A stretch of 64,000 nt of DNA from Variovorax dokdonensis. Its GTDB lineage: Bacteria > Pseudomonadota > Gammaproteobacteria > Burkholderiales > Burkholderiaceae_C. This document shows, in pieces, positions 51,572 to 61,450 of this stretch (position 1 is the stretch's first letter; the number at the start of each line of letters is the position of its first letter). The DNA is taken from positions 1,736,001-1,800,000 of the forward strand of contig NZ_JASZYV010000001.1 in NCBI RefSeq assembly GCF_030316895.1, given 5' to 3'. The position numbers were made by a program, and so were the translations under genes. Under the pieces are notes generated by a model, which was not told where the DNA came from, did not search any database, and was given only the letters and a program-made list of their open reading frames with translations.

Positions 51572-53785
51572 TCAGGCCGCGTCGGGCATCCGGGTCAGCA
51601 GCTTGTCGAGCGTGACGGGATAGTCGCGCACGCGCACACCGGTGGCGTTGTAGACGGCGTTGGCTACCGCGGCTCCGACGCCGCAGATGCCCAGCTCGCC
51701 CACGCCTTTGGCTTTCATGGGCGAGGAGGTCGGGTCAGTCTCGTCCAGAAAGATCACGTCCTGGTGCGGGATGTCCGCATGCACCGGCACTTCGTAGCCG
51801 GCCAGGTCGTGATTGACGAAGAAGCCGTAGCGCTTGTCGACGGCAAGTTCCTCCATCAGCGCCGCGCCTACGCCCATCGTCATCGCACCGATGACCTGGC
51901 TGCGCGCCGTCTTCGGGTTGAGGATGCGGCCTGCGGCGCACACGGCGAGCATGCGCCGAACGCGGATCTCTGCCGTGTGCATGTCCACGCCGACTTCGAC
52001 AAAGTGCGCACCGAAGGTGGACTGCTGGAAGGTCTTGGCCAGATCGCCGTATTCGATGGCGTCTTCGCCCACCAGTTCGCCGTCGCTCGTCGCCTGCGTC
52101 AGCGCGACCATGGTTCCGCCGGGGTTGCCGACCTTGCCTTGTGCGAAGACAGCGTCTTCGGCGTTCAGGCCGAGCTTGCCGGCCACCGCGCGGCGCAGCG
52201 CCACGCAGGCCGCGTACACGCCCGCCGTCGAGTTGTTGGCACCCCATTGGCCGCCCGATCCGCAGGAAACGGGCAGGGACGAATCCCCCAGGCGCACGGA
52301 AACCTGATCGACACCGACGGCCATCATTTCGGCCGCCGTTTGCGCCAGGATCGTGTAGCTGCCGGTGCCGATGTCGGTCATGTCGGTCTCGACCACGACG
52401 CGGCCGCTCTTCTCCAGCTTCACGCGCGCCGCCGACTTCATGGTCAGGCTGTTGCGGAATGCCGCGGCCATCCCCATGCCGATCAGCCAACGGCCTTCGC
52501 GGCGGATTCCCGGCACCGGGCTTCGACCTTGCCAGCCGAAGCGTTCGGCGCCCAGGCGCATGCATTCCACCAACTGGCGCTGCGAGAACCGCCGCGAAGG
52601 CTTTTCAGGGTCCACCTGCGTGTCGTTGATGCGGCGCACTTCGATGGGATCGATGCCCAGCTTTTCGGCCAGTTCGTCCATCGCGATTTCCAGCGCCATC
52701 ATGCCGGGTGCTTCGCCAGGGGCACGCATCGCGTTGCCTTCGGGCAGGTGCAGTTCGGCCAGGTGCAAGGCGGTGTGCCGGTTCTCTCCGGCGTACAGCA
52801 GGCGGGTCTGGTTGACGGCCGTTTCAGGGCCGCCGCCGGGCTGGTCGCCCGACCAGCTGTCGTGGGCGATCGCCGTAATGGTGCCGTCGCGCTTTGCGCC
52901 GATGCGCACGCGCTGGATGGTGGCTGGCCGGTGCGTGGTGTTGTTGGGGATGAGCGGGCGCTGCAAGGCCACCTTGACCGGCCGGCCCGACGCGCGTGCG
53001 CCGAGGGCGGCCATCAGCACATCGGCGCGCAGGAAGAGCTTGCCGCCAAAGCCGCCGCCGATGAAGGGTGACACCACGCGCACCTGTTCCTTGCGAAGGC
53101 CCAGCGTCTTCGCCAGGTCTTCGGCGCCCCAGTCGATCATCTGGTTGGACGTCCACACCGTCAGCTGGTCGCCTTTCCACATGGCCAGCGTGGCATGCGG
53201 CTCCATCATCGAGTGAGATTGGTCGGGCGTGGAATAGTTGGCGTCGACCTTCACGGCGGCCTGCTCGAAGGCCGCGTCAAAGTTGCCCACCTGCGTGGCG
53301 CCGGGGCTACCCATGCCGTCGTCCTTGGGCACCTTGGCCTGGTCGCGCTGGCGCTCCAGGTCGAAGTCGCCGCCGCCGGGCGCATAGCGCACCTGCACCA
53401 GTTGCGCGGCCGCACGCGCCTGTTCGAAGGTCTGGGCCACGACCACGGCGATGGCCTGGTGATAGTGGTCGATCTGCGGCCCGCCGAGCAGCTTGGCGGT
53501 GTTGCGCTTTCCCTTGTCCAGCGCGCCTGCGTTGTCGGCGGTGACGATGGCCAGCACGCCCGGGGCGGCGCGCGCCGCGCTGATGTCCATCGAAGCGATG
53601 CGGCCACGGGCAATGCCCGCGCCGATCACCCAGCCGTAGGCGGGGTCCGCCGCGATGTCATGCCTTTCGAAGGCATAGGGCGCCGTGCCGCTCACCTTGC
53701 GGGGTCCGTCGATGCGGTCGATGGGGCGACCGACAACCTGCATGCGGTCGATCGGATTGGCTTGCGCCGGTTGGTCGAATTTCAT
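51572..53785 (-). CDS. paoC: Molybdopterin-binding subunit of a PaoABC-type aldehyde oxidoreductase
   Basis: The 737-residue protein matches PaoC, the molybdenum subunit of the periplasmic aldehyde oxidoreductase. [20 protein letters not shown] starts the domain, [20 protein letters not shown] is a cofactor-binding segment, and the catalytic Glu is in [19 protein letters not shown], near the C-terminus as in xanthine oxidases. It carries molybdopterin cytosine dinucleotide in PaoC. It oxidises aldehydes to acids. Its start overlaps the FAD subunit stop by four bases. The dedicated chaperone PaoD is not seen here and may be elsewhere. Confidence 0.88.
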   Translation of the reverse strand: MKFDQPAQANPIDRMQVVGRPIDRIDGPRKVSGTAPYAFERHDIAADPAYGWVIGAGIARGRIASMDISAARAAPGVLAIVTADNAGALDKGKRNTAKLLGGPQIDHYHQAIAVVVAQTFEQARAAAQLVQVRYAPGGGDFDLERQRDQAKVPKDDGMGSPGATQVGNFDAAFEQAAVKVDANYSTPDQSHSMMEPHATLAMWKGDQLTVWTSNQMIDWGAEDLAKTLGLRKEQVRVVSPFIGGGFGGKLFLRADVLMAALGARASGRPVKVALQRPLIPNNTTHRPATIQRVRIGAKRDGTITAIAHDSWSGDQPGGGPETAVNQTRLLYAGENRHTALHLAELHLPEGNAMRAPGEAPGMMALEIAMDELAEKLGIDPIEVRRINDTQVDPEKPSRRFSQRQLVECMRLGAERFGWQGRSPVPGIRREGRWLIGMGMAAAFRNSLTMKSAARVKLEKSGRVVVETDMTDIGTGSYTILAQTAAEMMAVGVDQVSVRLGDSSLPVSCGSGGQWGANNSTAGVYAACVALRRAVAGKLGLNAEDAVFAQGKVGNPGGTMVALTQATSDGELVGEDAIEYGDLAKTFQQSTFGAHFVEVGVDMHTAEIRVRRMLAVCAAGRILNPKTARSQVIGAMTMGVGAALMEELAVDKRYGFFVNHDLAGYEVPVHADIPHQDVIFLDETDPTSSPMKAKGVGELGICGVGAAVANAVYNATGVRVRDYPVTLDKLLTRMPDAA

Positions 53786-54738
53786 GTGCGCTCCTTGGCT
53801 TGCGCCCATGCGGCTGCAATCGTGCGTTCGGCCAGGGTCAGTTTGAAGGCGTTGTCGTGCGTCGGCTTGGCGCCGGCGAACAGGGCCTGCGCGGCGGGCT
53901 TGCTGCCGCGCGCCAGTTCGGCCTCGGCCGCCTCGACGCGCCAAGGCTGTGGTGCCACGCCGCCGAGTGCCACCCGGCCGCTGCCGTCGGGCTGTACCAC
54001 CGCCGCCACCGACACCAGGGCGAATGCGTACGAGGCGCGGTCGCGCACCTTCCGGTAGATGTGCTTTCCGCCAATGGGGCGCGGCAGCGTCACCGCGGTG
54101 ATGAGCTCACCTTGCTCGATGGCGGTTTCGATGTGCGGCGTCTGTTGCGGCAGTCGGTAGAAGTCGGCAATCGGGATCTGCCTTCGCGAGCCGTCGGCCT
54201 TGACGGTCTCGACCGTGGCATCGAGCACCCGCATCGCCACCGCCATGTCGCTCGGATGCGTGGCAATGCACGCTTCGCTGCCGCCGATCACCGCCAACTG
54301 GCGCGAAACGCCGCCAATGGCTGCGCAGCCGCTTCCCGGCTTGCGCTTGTTGCACGGCATGTTGGTGTCGTAGAAGTAAGGGCAACGCGTGCGCTGCAGC
54401 AGGTTGCCTGCCGTGGTCGCCTTGTTGCGCAACTGGCCCGAAGCACCCGCCAGCAGCGCGCGAGACAGCACGCCGTAGTCGCGCCGGACGGTCGGGTCGG
54501 CGGCCAGATCGGTGTTGCGCACCAAAGCGCCGATGCGCAGGCCGCCATCGCCGTTCGGCTCCACGCGATCGAGCCCGAGTCCGTTGACGTCGACGAGATG
54601 CGTGGGCTCTTCAATCTGCAGCTTCATCAGGTCCAGCAGGTTGGTGCCGCCGGCAATGAACTTGGCGTCTGGTTGGCGCATCACCGCGGCGGCGGCCGCC
54701 TGGGGTGTCTTCACCCGTTCGTACGTGAAGGCTTTCAT
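53782..54738 (-). CDS. paoB: FAD-binding subunit of a PaoABC-type aldehyde oxidoreductase
   Basis: The 318-residue protein is a CO-dehydrogenase-type flavoprotein. [20 protein letters not shown] near residue 28 binds the FAD pyrophosphate, and [20 protein letters not shown] has the T-x-G-N FAD motif. The Cys set in [20 protein letters not shown] and the next GCAAIGG matches the extra [4Fe-4S] cluster of PaoB. It passes electrons between the 2Fe-2S subunit and the FAD. Genes for all three subunits overlap by four bases each, so they are made together. Confidence 0.88.
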   Translation of the reverse strand: MKAFTYERVKTPQAAAAAVMRQPDAKFIAGGTNLLDLMKLQIEEPTHLVDVNGLGLDRVEPNGDGGLRIGALVRNTDLAADPTVRRDYGVLSRALLAGASGQLRNKATTAGNLLQRTRCPYFYDTNMPCNKRKPGSGCAAIGGVSRQLAVIGGSEACIATHPSDMAVAMRVLDATVETVKADGSRRQIPIADFYRLPQQTPHIETAIEQGELITAVTLPRPIGGKHIYRKVRDRASYAFALVSVAAVVQPDGSGRVALGGVAPQPWRVEAAEAELARGSKPAAQALFAGAKPTHDNAFKLTLAERTIAAAWAQAKERT

Positions 54739-55400
54739 GATCGTTCCCCGCGCCCGATGCCGCCGACTTCGGCGATGGCATCTTCGATGTTGGAGTAGGC
54801 GCCGCAGCGGCAGATGTTGCCGCTCATGCGTTCGCGCAGTTCGTCCAGACTCATCAACGGCTGGGTGTTCAGATCGGCCGTGACGTGGCTTGGGATGCCC
54901 TTGCGCATCTCGTCGAGCACGCCGACGGCCGAACAGACCTGGCCGGGCGTGCAATAGCCGCACTGGAACCCGTCGTGCTTGACGAAGGCGGCCTGCATCG
55001 GATGCAGGCGATCGGGCGTTCCCAAGCCTTCGATGGTCTTCACCTCGGCCCCGTCGTGCATGACGGCCAGCGTCAGGCAGGCATTGATGCGTCGGTTGTC
55101 CACCAACACGGTGCAGGCGCCGCATTGGCCATGGTCGCAACCCTTCTTGGTGCCGGTCAGATGAAGATGCTCGCGCAGCGCATCGAGCAACGTGGTGCGG
55201 TTGTCCAGCGTCAGGGTGTGCGCCTGGCCGTTCACGTTGAGCTTGACGGCACTGGAAGGCGGCGACACCGGCGTGTCGGCCGAAGGGGCCTTGGCGGTGG
55301 CATCGGTTGCGCCCCAGGATGCGGCCGCGGCAGCCGAGGCGCCGCCTGCAATGAGCAGATCGCGGCGCGAAAGCGGCATCGGTGGAAATGGACAGTTCAT
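54735..55400 (-). CDS. paoA: 2Fe-2S subunit of a PaoABC-type aldehyde oxidoreductase, Tat signal
   Basis: The 221-residue protein starts with a twin-arginine signal ([20 protein letters not shown]), as in periplasmic PaoA. It has two [2Fe-2S] sites: a plant-type ferredoxin site, [13 protein letters not shown] with a further Cys in [10 protein letters not shown], and a C-terminal helical one, [12 protein letters not shown] with NICRCGAY. It relays electrons from the molybdenum centre, so the whole complex is probably carried to the periplasm by this signal. It overlaps an upstream proline-rich small gene by four bases. Confidence 0.9.
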   Translation of the reverse strand: MNCPFPPMPLSRRDLLIAGGASAAAAASWGATDATAKAPSADTPVSPPSSAVKLNVNGQAHTLTLDNRTTLLDALREHLHLTGTKKGCDHGQCGACTVLVDNRRINACLTLAVMHDGAEVKTIEGLGTPDRLHPMQAAFVKHDGFQCGYCTPGQVCSAVGVLDEMRKGIPSHVTADLNTQPLMSLDELRERMSGNICRCGAYSNIEDAIAEVGGIGRGERS

Positions 55401-55636
55401 CGGGCCTCCTTTGGGGTGGGCTTGCCGGCAACGGAATACATCGCGCTCACTTGAGCCGGCGGCGGTGCGGTACCGGGCGGCTCGCGCATGGGTGGTGGCG
55501 TCGGAGTCGGGTCTTCGATGTCCGGCGGTTCGGGTTCCGGCAAAGGCGGCGTGCTTGGATCCGGCAGCTCGATACCGGGATCATCCGAGCCCGGCATGGG
55601 CGGCAGCGGGTTGGGTGGGAGCAGTTCCGTGGGCAT
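55397..55636 (-). CDS. Proline-rich small protein coupled to paoA
   Basis: The 79-residue protein is about one third proline ([20 protein letters not shown], then [20 protein letters not shown]), acidic, and likely unfolded. It has no signal peptide. An AAGGAAA ribosome binding site lies before the ATG and its stop overlaps paoA by four bases, which support translation. The function is unknown; similar short proline-rich proteins occur in Burkholderiales. Confidence 0.55.
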   Translation of the reverse strand: MPTELLPPNPLPPMPGSDDPGIELPDPSTPPLPEPEPPDIEDPTPTPPPMREPPGTAPPPAQVSAMYSVAGKPTPKEAR

Positions 55637-55663
55637 GGCGCTTTTCCTTGTGATGGCGCCGCA

Positions 55664-56728
55664 TCAATGCGCGGCGGATTTCGAATTGCCGGCCTTGCAC
55701 TCGAGCAAGCCCAACAGTTGTCGTTCGGCCAGGCGCAAGCCGCGGCACTGCGGCGGTTGGGCCGCCCAGGGCTCGGCCTGCAGTTCGGCCTTGTCCACAC
55801 GGGCTTCGATCAAAGCCATGACGGCGGGCGCGATGTACGACTTGCGGCAGACGGCGGGCGTGTTGCCCATTTGCGCCGCCACGGCGCGCACGACGTCGCG
55901 CCGCGCAGGGCCCTTGTTGTCCAGCAGCAGCTCGAGCGCGAGCACGCTCGCCCGCCAGGTGCGGAACACCTTGGCGGTGATGTCCGGCCCGCCGGCCTGG
56001 GTGCAGAGCCAATCGTTGATGTCGTTGGCATTGATGCGCCGCCGCCGGCCCTCCGGTTCGCACAGGTACTGGAACAGCGCGTGGCCCGGCAGCGCCGCGC
56101 ACCGGCGCACCAGGCGCGCCAGGCAGGCGTCTTTGACTTCGAGCACATGGCGCACGCCGCTCTTGCCGACGAAGTCGAAATGGATCGACGAATCGGTGAT
56201 GCGCGCATGCGAGCAACGCAGGGTGCTCACGCCGTAGCTGCCGTTGTCGCGGGCGTAGGCGATGTTGCCGATGCGCATGCCCGTGCTGTCGATCAGCCGC
56301 ACCAGCGCGGCAGTCACGCGCTCGCGCGTGGGTTCTTCGCCCGTGCACAGAATGTGCTGGACCTTGCGGCGCAGTCGCGGCAGCAGGTGGCCGAACTCGA
56401 TCAGCGCATCGAACTTGTGTCGGCTGCGTTCGGCCTGCCACAGCGGGTGATAGCGGTATTGCTTGCGTCCGCGAGCATCGCGGCCGGTGGCCTGGATGTG
56501 ACCGTCAGCGCTGGCACAGACCCAAACGTCCGCATAGGCGGGCGGGATCGCCAGGGCGCGGATGCGCGCAAGCACCGATTCGCTGCGGATCGTGCGTCCG
56601 CGTGGATCGAGATAGACGAAGCGGCGACCGCGACGCGCGCGGCGCAAGCCCGGCTCGTCGTCGCTCACCCGGCGCAAGGTTTCGCGAAGCGTCTTGCCTT
56701 GGGGCAGGGGCGGGGGCATTCCGCTCAT
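55664..56728 (-). CDS. DNA topoisomerase IB (poxvirus-like)
   Basis: The 354-residue protein matches bacterial topoisomerase IB, which relaxes DNA supercoils by a 3'-phosphotyrosine link. The N-terminal clamp domain has FVYLDPRGRTIRSESVLARI and HKFDALIEFGHLLPRLRRK. The catalytic domain has the Arg in DSTGMRIGN (Arg152), Lys in VGKSGVRHVL (Lys189), Arg in DITAKVFRTWRA and the nucleophile Tyr298 in NTPAVCRKSYIAPAV. The start MSGMPPPLPQGK was used; a start 9 codons earlier would overlap the upstream stop. It follows the sugar dehydrogenase gene at seven bases, apparently in one operon. Confidence 0.9.
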   Translation of the reverse strand: MSGMPPPLPQGKTLRETLRRVSDDEPGLRRARRGRRFVYLDPRGRTIRSESVLARIRALAIPPAYADVWVCASADGHIQATGRDARGRKQYRYHPLWQAERSRHKFDALIEFGHLLPRLRRKVQHILCTGEEPTRERVTAALVRLIDSTGMRIGNIAYARDNGSYGVSTLRCSHARITDSSIHFDFVGKSGVRHVLEVKDACLARLVRRCAALPGHALFQYLCEPEGRRRRINANDINDWLCTQAGGPDITAKVFRTWRASVLALELLLDNKGPARRDVVRAVAAQMGNTPAVCRKSYIAPAVMALIEARVDKAELQAEPWAAQPPQCRGLRLAERQLLGLLECKAGNSKSAAH

Positions 56729-56735
56729 GGTGGAC

Positions 56736-58133
56736 TCACTGGGCGGATCCGGCACTCACGCGCCACACCGCATTGCCGACGTCGTCGGCCACGAGCAGGG
56801 CGCCCTTGCCATCCAGCGCGACGCCAACCGGCCGCCCCTGGGCTTCCCCGTCGTCGTTCAGGAAGCCGGTGAGCACGTCGATCGGCAGGCCTTTGGGCTG
56901 ACCGGTCTCGAATGGCACGAAGATCACCTTGTAGCCACTCGCCGGGCGTCGGTTCCAGGAGCCGTGCTGGCCGATGAACATGCCCGTGCCGAACTGCATG
57001 GGCCATCCCTTCATGCCGTCGGACCACGCGAGACCAAGCGAAGCAGTGTGGGCGCCCAGCGCGTAGTCGGGCACGCGCGCCTTGGCCACGAGGTCGGGGC
57101 GCGGCGGCTTGACGCGCTCGTCCACATGGGTGCCGTAGTAGCTGTAGGGCCAGCCGTAGAAGCCGTCTCTGCGCACAGAGGTGAGGTAGTCGGGCACCAG
57201 GTCGCTGCCGATCTCGTCGCGTTCGTTCACCACCGTCCACAGCACGCCGCCGCGCGGCTCCCAAGCCATGCCGTTCGGATTGCGCAAGCCAGTGGCGAAG
57301 AGGCGCTTTTCGCCGGACGGCAGGTCGATCTCCCAGATCGCGGCACGGCCTTGCTCGGCTTCCAGGCCGTTTTCAGCCACGTTGCTGTTGGAGCCCACCG
57401 TCGCGTAAAGCTTGGTGCCGTCGGCGCTCGCGATGAGCGACTTGGTCCAGTGATGGTTGATATCGCCTGCGGGCAGTTCGGCAAGCCGCTGGCCGGGTAC
57501 GTCGATGCTGGTCTGACCTTCGGAGTACGGAAATCGCATCACGGCATCGGTGTTGGCGACGAACAGCTCGGTGCCCACCAAGGCCATGCCGAATGGAGAA
57601 GTCAGCCCCTGGATGAAGGGCGTCTTGAGCTCGGCCCGGCCGTCGCCATCGGCATCGCGCAGCAGCGTGATGCGATCCGCGCTGGGCGTTCGGGCACCGG
57701 CGCGCTTCATCACCACGCCCATCACCCATGCGCGAATGCCGCCGCTCTCTTTCTTGGCGGGGGCATTGGATTCGGCAACGAGCACATCGCCATTGGGAAG
57801 CACGAGCAGCCAGCGCGGGTGATCGAGCCCTTCCGCGAACGCCTGCACCTGCAGGCCCCCAGCGGTCTTGGGCTTGTTGCGATCCCACCCGACGGCCTTG
57901 GCCACGTTGACGGTGGGAATCATGCTCTTGTCGGGCGGCGGCAGGTCCGGGGTCGTGCCGATGCCGGCTTCCAGCGGCAGCCGTGCGCTTTCCATGCAAC
58001 CCGCGAGGGTGCCGGTCAGCAACACCGCCATCGACAAGGCCAGAAGCCTTGGGCGCGTTCCTGTGGCGCGGCGAGGCGCAGGCGAATGGAGCGACTCGCG
58101 CTGGTGCTGGATTGCAGGCATCGATGGATTCAT
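56736..58133 (-). CDS. PQQ-dependent sugar dehydrogenase-like lipoprotein (sorbosone dehydrogenase type)
   Basis: The 465-residue protein has a lipoprotein signal (LALSMAVLLTGTLAGCMESA, lipobox LAGC) and a six-bladed beta-propeller of the GSDH/sorbosone dehydrogenase group: GLDHPRWLLVLPNGDVLVAE starts the first blade, then DGDGRAELKTPFIQGLTSPF and GLRNPNGMAWEPRGGVLWTV. These enzymes oxidise sugars or aldoses with PQQ at the periplasmic face. PQQ biosynthesis genes are not in the window, so the cofactor may come from elsewhere or the protein may be used differently. It has an ATG with no strong ribosome binding site. Confidence 0.85.
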   Translation of the reverse strand: MNPSMPAIQHQRESLHSPAPRRATGTRPRLLALSMAVLLTGTLAGCMESARLPLEAGIGTTPDLPPPDKSMIPTVNVAKAVGWDRNKPKTAGGLQVQAFAEGLDHPRWLLVLPNGDVLVAESNAPAKKESGGIRAWVMGVVMKRAGARTPSADRITLLRDADGDGRAELKTPFIQGLTSPFGMALVGTELFVANTDAVMRFPYSEGQTSIDVPGQRLAELPAGDINHHWTKSLIASADGTKLYATVGSNSNVAENGLEAEQGRAAIWEIDLPSGEKRLFATGLRNPNGMAWEPRGGVLWTVVNERDEIGSDLVPDYLTSVRRDGFYGWPYSYYGTHVDERVKPPRPDLVAKARVPDYALGAHTASLGLAWSDGMKGWPMQFGTGMFIGQHGSWNRRPASGYKVIFVPFETGQPKGLPIDVLTGFLNDDGEAQGRPVGVALDGKGALLVADDVGNAVWRVSAGSAQ

Positions 58134-58148
58134 GGTGTGGGTTGGGTG

Positions 58149-58358
58149 TCAGTCCTTGGGCGTCAACTGGCCAGCAGCGCCGCCAGCCTTCGAATCGGCG
58201 GAGCGGCCGATCGATGCGCCTTCTTCATAGTTGTGCACCGGCGCGTTCGGTTCGGGCCGACGCGCGCGAGGTTGGTGAGCACCTCGCTTTTGCAGCTCGG
58301 GCTGTGTGTCGTTGTCGAGCGGATCGACCGACCCGCGCGGCGAGGTTTGTCTGTTCAT
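58149..58358 (-). CDS. Small basic protein of unknown function
   Basis: The 69-residue frame (MNRQTSPRGSVDPLDNDTQP, then QPRARRPEPNAPVHNYEEGA) is hydrophilic and likely disordered, without signal or membrane segment. It lies 15 bases before the sugar dehydrogenase and could be the first gene of that operon. Amino-acid composition is normal for a coding frame and it matches no family I know. The 275 bases upstream, to the divergent DUF2383 gene, hold no gene that I can support. Confidence 0.5.
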   Translation of the reverse strand: MNRQTSPRGSVDPLDNDTQPELQKRGAHQPRARRPEPNAPVHNYEEGASIGRSADSKAGGAAGQLTPKD

Positions 58359-58633
58359 GGTGATGGCGGCAGTGACAGTTGACTTCGCGCCATTAGGCGA
58401 TTCAACGTGGACGCATCGCTGTCATCCGTCGGCAACAACGGCTGTAGGCCAGCCGTGTAGGCGTCTTGATGGCGCCGTTGATGTTCGCAGCCATGTAGGA
58501 GGGCGGGTGCTCGCCGCCTACGCGATGAACGTGCGCGAGCCGACGCCGGCCGCACACGGCAAGCCCTAACCTGCACTCACCAGCTGGCAACGACTTGTTG
58601 CGCAGCAAGGACCACTTTCAATAGGAGCACTCA

Positions 58634-59158
58634 ATGAACATGGACCAACGACAACCCGTAGCCGCCTCGACAACCGCGGGCTTTGCTGCCGCCACCGACG
58701 TCGTTTCCAACGACGAGGTGGTGAAGGTCTTGAACGACCTGCTTGAAAACTGCCGCGACGGCGAATACGGCTTCGCGACGTGCGCCGAGGAAGTCGAAGG
58801 CAATCCGCAGGTCGAGCAACTGTTCAGATCGCGGGCCGCTGCTTGCAAGAGCGCCGGCGAAGAGTTGGTACGCCTGGTGAGCGCCTACGGTGGCGAGCCT
58901 GCCGACGGTGGCACGGCGCAGGGTGCGATGCACCGCGGCTGGGTGCACGTGAAGGGGGCGGTGGGCGCCGACAGCGCTCTGTCGATGCTGGAAGAGTGCG
59001 AGCGCGGTGAAGATGCCGCGGTTGCGCGCTACCGCAAGGCGCTGAAGCAAGAGCTGCCAGCCGACGTTCGCGCAGTCATTCAGCAACAGGCCGAAGGCGC
59101 GCAACGCAACCACGACCAGATTCGCGACCTGCGCAACGCCGCGCGCGCGGCCAACTGA
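58634..59158 (+). CDS. PA2169/DUF2383 family four-helix-bundle protein
   Basis: The 174-residue protein matches the PA2169 family (DUF2383): VVKVLNDLLENCRDGEYGFA opens the first helix, then FRSRAAACKSAGEELVRLV, GWVHVKGAVGADSALSMLEEC and a last helix ending RNHDQIRDLRNAARA. The fold is a ferritin-like bundle. Members are induced under stress or stationary growth, and no activity is known. ATAGGAGCACTCA precedes the ATG. It ends 16 bases from the convergent DHFR-fold gene. Confidence 0.88.
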   Translation: MNMDQRQPVAASTTAGFAAATDVVSNDEVVKVLNDLLENCRDGEYGFATCAEEVEGNPQVEQLFRSRAAACKSAGEELVRLVSAYGGEPADGGTAQGAMHRGWVHVKGAVGADSALSMLEECERGEDAAVARYRKALKQELPADVRAVIQQQAEGAQRNHDQIRDLRNAARAAN

Positions 59159-59174
59159 TGCGCGCCTTCAGGCT

Positions 59175-59837
59175 TCAGGCTTGAGGAGCATCACGGCGAC
59201 GCAGCACCATGTGCGTCGCCTTTTCCGTGGCCCTGGTTTCGATGCATTCGTAGCCCAGGGTGCGAAGGTCGACGCCTTCGAAGAGCCGCTCTCCATCGCC
59301 GAGCACCACCGGTGAAACGGCAATGTGCAGCTCATCGATGAGGCCTTCGCGCAGATATTGCTGGATGGTGGCAGCGCCGCCGCCGATGCGCACATCCCTG
59401 CCGTCGGCGGCTTTTTTTGCGCGCTCCAGCGCTTCGTGAATGCCACCCGTGACGAAGTGGAAAGTCGTGCCGCCGTCCATCTCGATGGATGGCCGCGCAT
59501 GGTGGGTCAGCACGAACACGGGCACGTGGTAGGGCGGGCTGTCGCCCCACCAGCCCTTCCAGTCCAGATCGGGCCAAGGCCCACGGATCGGGCCGAACAT
59601 GTTGCGGCCCAGGATCCATGCGCCGACGTTGCGAAACCCTCGCGCCGCGAATTCGTCGTCGATGCCGGTCGTGCCGCCATCCCTGCCGAAAAGCGACTTC
59701 TGAAAGGTGCGCGTGGGCAGCAGCCATTGATGAAGGTCGGTTCCTCCGACGCCCAGGGGATGCTCAAGATCCTGATCCGGCCCGGCGCCATAGCCGTCGA
59801 GCGAGATGGTGAAGCTTTCAACACGAACGCGTGACAT
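59175..59837 (-). CDS. Dihydrofolate reductase family protein (RibD C-terminal type)
   Basis: The 220-residue protein has the RibD/DHFR fold: RVESFTISLDGYGAGPDQ at the first strand, GAWILGRNMFGPIRGPWPDL in place of the NADPH loop, the conserved GGGAATIQQYLREGLIDELH that binds the cofactor, and the closing SPVVLGDGERLFEGVDL. Such stand-alone proteins are NADPH-dependent reductases of unknown substrate. A WKGWWGDSPPYHVPVFVLTH segment is typical. A small protein is encoded 12 bases upstream in the same direction. Confidence 0.85.
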   Translation of the reverse strand: MSRVRVESFTISLDGYGAGPDQDLEHPLGVGGTDLHQWLLPTRTFQKSLFGRDGGTTGIDDEFAARGFRNVGAWILGRNMFGPIRGPWPDLDWKGWWGDSPPYHVPVFVLTHHARPSIEMDGGTTFHFVTGGIHEALERAKKAADGRDVRIGGGAATIQQYLREGLIDELHIAVSPVVLGDGERLFEGVDLRTLGYECIETRATEKATHMVLRRRDAPQA

Positions 59838-59849
59838 GGCGTCGTGCGG

Positions 59850-60068
59850 TCAGAGCGTGCCGCGAGTCGTGTTGGGCGATGCGAGCAGCGTGGGCACCAC
59901 ATACCCATCGCGGTAAACGGTGTCGATCTGGCCCTTGACTTCTTCGGATGGCCGGGCGGTCACGAACTTGTCGTCAGGCGTCCTGTACAGAACGACTGTG
60001 CATGAGGCGCTCTTGCTGAACGCGCGGGCTACACCTTCGGCTTGCGATCGCGTGGGATAGATATTCAT
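59850..60068 (-). CDS. Small protein of unknown function
   Basis: The 72-residue protein (MNIYPTRSQAEGVARAFSKS, then VVLYRTPDDKFVTARPSEEV) looks like a compact alpha/beta domain with no signal or membrane span. The chosen ATG lies ten bases after GGAG; a TTG three codons earlier is too close to it. It is probably expressed with the following DHFR-fold gene. I do not recognise the family. Its promoter lies in the 305 bases shared with the luxE-like gene. Confidence 0.6.
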   Translation of the reverse strand: MNIYPTRSQAEGVARAFSKSASCTVVLYRTPDDKFVTARPSEEVKGQIDTVYRDGYVVPTLLASPNTTRGTL

Positions 60069-60262
60069 GTCCGCCAATCTCCAAATAGTGAAAGTGATCG
60101 TAGCTAAAACGTACTAGTTGGCAAACCCTCGAAAGCGAGCGGGATGCGAGATGTTGCGACTCGTCGAAGGACGAAGTTCGACAGTGTTGTCCAACTTCAG
60201 AGTAACATCACGCCCGCTCCGGGGTGCACGTATGACGTGCTGAGATCTACACCCGTGAACTT

Positions 60263-60330
60263 GAACCGGTTCGTACCGGCGGAAGAAGAGCTATCACCCG
60301 ATGTCGCGGCGCCATGCCGCGTGTCGGGTG
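60263..60330 (+). promoter_or_regulatory. Palindrome and long hairpin in the luxE-like leader
   Basis: GAACCGGTTC (60263-60272) is a perfect ten-base palindrome. After it, CACCCGA (60295) pairs with TCGGGTG (60330) and CGCGGC with GCCGCG, giving a strong hairpin with a five-base loop GCCAT; a small internal loop separates its two stems. No T-run follows. The hairpin ends 43 bases before the luxE-like ATG, so it could affect its translation or RNA stability. The rest of the 60069-60373 gap holds no gene. Confidence 0.5.
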
Positions 60331-60373
60331 GCCTTCGGAGCATTCCATATGCCTGGCTCCGAAGGAAAGCGCA

Positions 60374-61450
60374 ATGTACACAGCCCCGGTCGACGACATC
60401 CTCGCCTTCATGGCGAAGGACGTTTGCAGCGACGATGAGTTCGATGCCCTGGCACTCAAGCTGTTTGCCGACCAGCATTCGAACAATGCCCCTTTCCGGA
60501 CCTTCTGCCAACGACGCGGCATAACGTTACGCAACGTGCGTTCGTGGCGCGACATTCCGGCCGTGCCGATCGACGCGTTCAAGGCGCTCGAACTTCGTTG
60601 CGCGCCGCCAACGCCTGACGAACGCGTCTTCATGACCAGCGGCACCACGCGTGCGGAAATGCGTGGTCGCCACTTTCATCCGACGCTGTCGGTGTACGAC
60701 GCGTCGATGACGCGCAACTTCGCCGCGCGCTTCATGCGCGGCGCCGATCGGCTGCCGATGGGCATCCTGTTCCCGACCGAGATCGCGATGCCCAACTCGT
60801 CGCTCGCGCACTACCTTGCGCTGGCGATGCGGCAGTTCGGCACGCCCGACAGCCGGTATTTCATGGGCCAGCAGGGCATCGACGTGGAGGGCTTGTGCGC
60901 CATGCTCGATGCGGCCGAGCAAACAGGCCAGCCCTGCGCGCTGCTGGGTGCGAGCTATGGCTTCGTGCATCTGTTCGACGCGCTCGAGGCACAAGGCCGC
61001 GCGTTCCGATTGCCCGCCGGCAGCCGCATCCTCGACACGGGCGGCTACAAGGGCCAGTCGCGCGATCTTCCGCTCGACGCGTTCTACGCGCAGATGAGCC
61101 GCCTGCTCGGCATCGGCCGCGAGCACTGCATCAACATGTACGGCATGACGGAGCTGAGCACGCAGTTCTATGACGACGGCAATGCCGTGCTGCCCTCCGT
61201 CAAGTCGGGCCCGCACTGGATCCGATCGCGCCTGGTCGAGCCCGTGAGCGGGCGCGAGGTCGCCCGCGGAGAGCGGGGCATCCTGGCTCACTGCGACCTG
61301 GCGAACTTCAATTCGGTCACCACCATCCTCACGGAAGACGTGGGCGTCGAGGTCGAGGGTGGCTTTCTCCTGCTGGGCCGTGCGCAAGGCACGCAGGCCA
61401 AGGGCTGCTCGCTCGCGGTGGAAGAGTTCCTGCAGGCGAGCGCGGCATGA
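60374..61450 (+). CDS. LuxE-like acyl-protein synthetase
   Basis: The 358-residue protein resembles LuxE, which activates a fatty acid with ATP and passes the acyl group to LuxC. Marks are the AMP-forming enzyme loop VFMTSGTTRAEMRGRHFHPT, the adenylation motif INMYGMTELSTQFYDDGN, and a C-terminal acyl-accepting Cys (about Cys345 in QAKGCSLAVEEFL) that matches the LuxE cysteine. LuxE/PaaK-type proteins also serve in polysaccharide or antibiotic pathways. The ATG is preceded by GAAGGAAAG, and the frame upstream of it is not protein-like. Its stop overlaps the LuxC-like gene by four bases. Confidence 0.85.
   Translation: MYTAPVDDILAFMAKDVCSDDEFDALALKLFADQHSNNAPFRTFCQRRGITLRNVRSWRDIPAVPIDAFKALELRCAPPTPDERVFMTSGTTRAEMRGRHFHPTLSVYDASMTRNFAARFMRGADRLPMGILFPTEIAMPNSSLAHYLALAMRQFGTPDSRYFMGQQGIDVEGLCAMLDAAEQTGQPCALLGASYGFVHLFDALEAQGRAFRLPAGSRILDTGGYKGQSRDLPLDAFYAQMSRLLGIGREHCINMYGMTELSTQFYDDGNAVLPSVKSGPHWIRSRLVEPVSGREVARGERGILAHCDLANFNSVTTILTEDVGVEVEGGFLLLGRAQGTQAKGCSLAVEEFLQASAA

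Noticed and set aside
58359..58633. Possible small gene upstream of the DUF2383 gene
   Set aside because: Short frames exist on both strands, but none has a ribosome binding site or protein-like composition; the region is probably promoter only.
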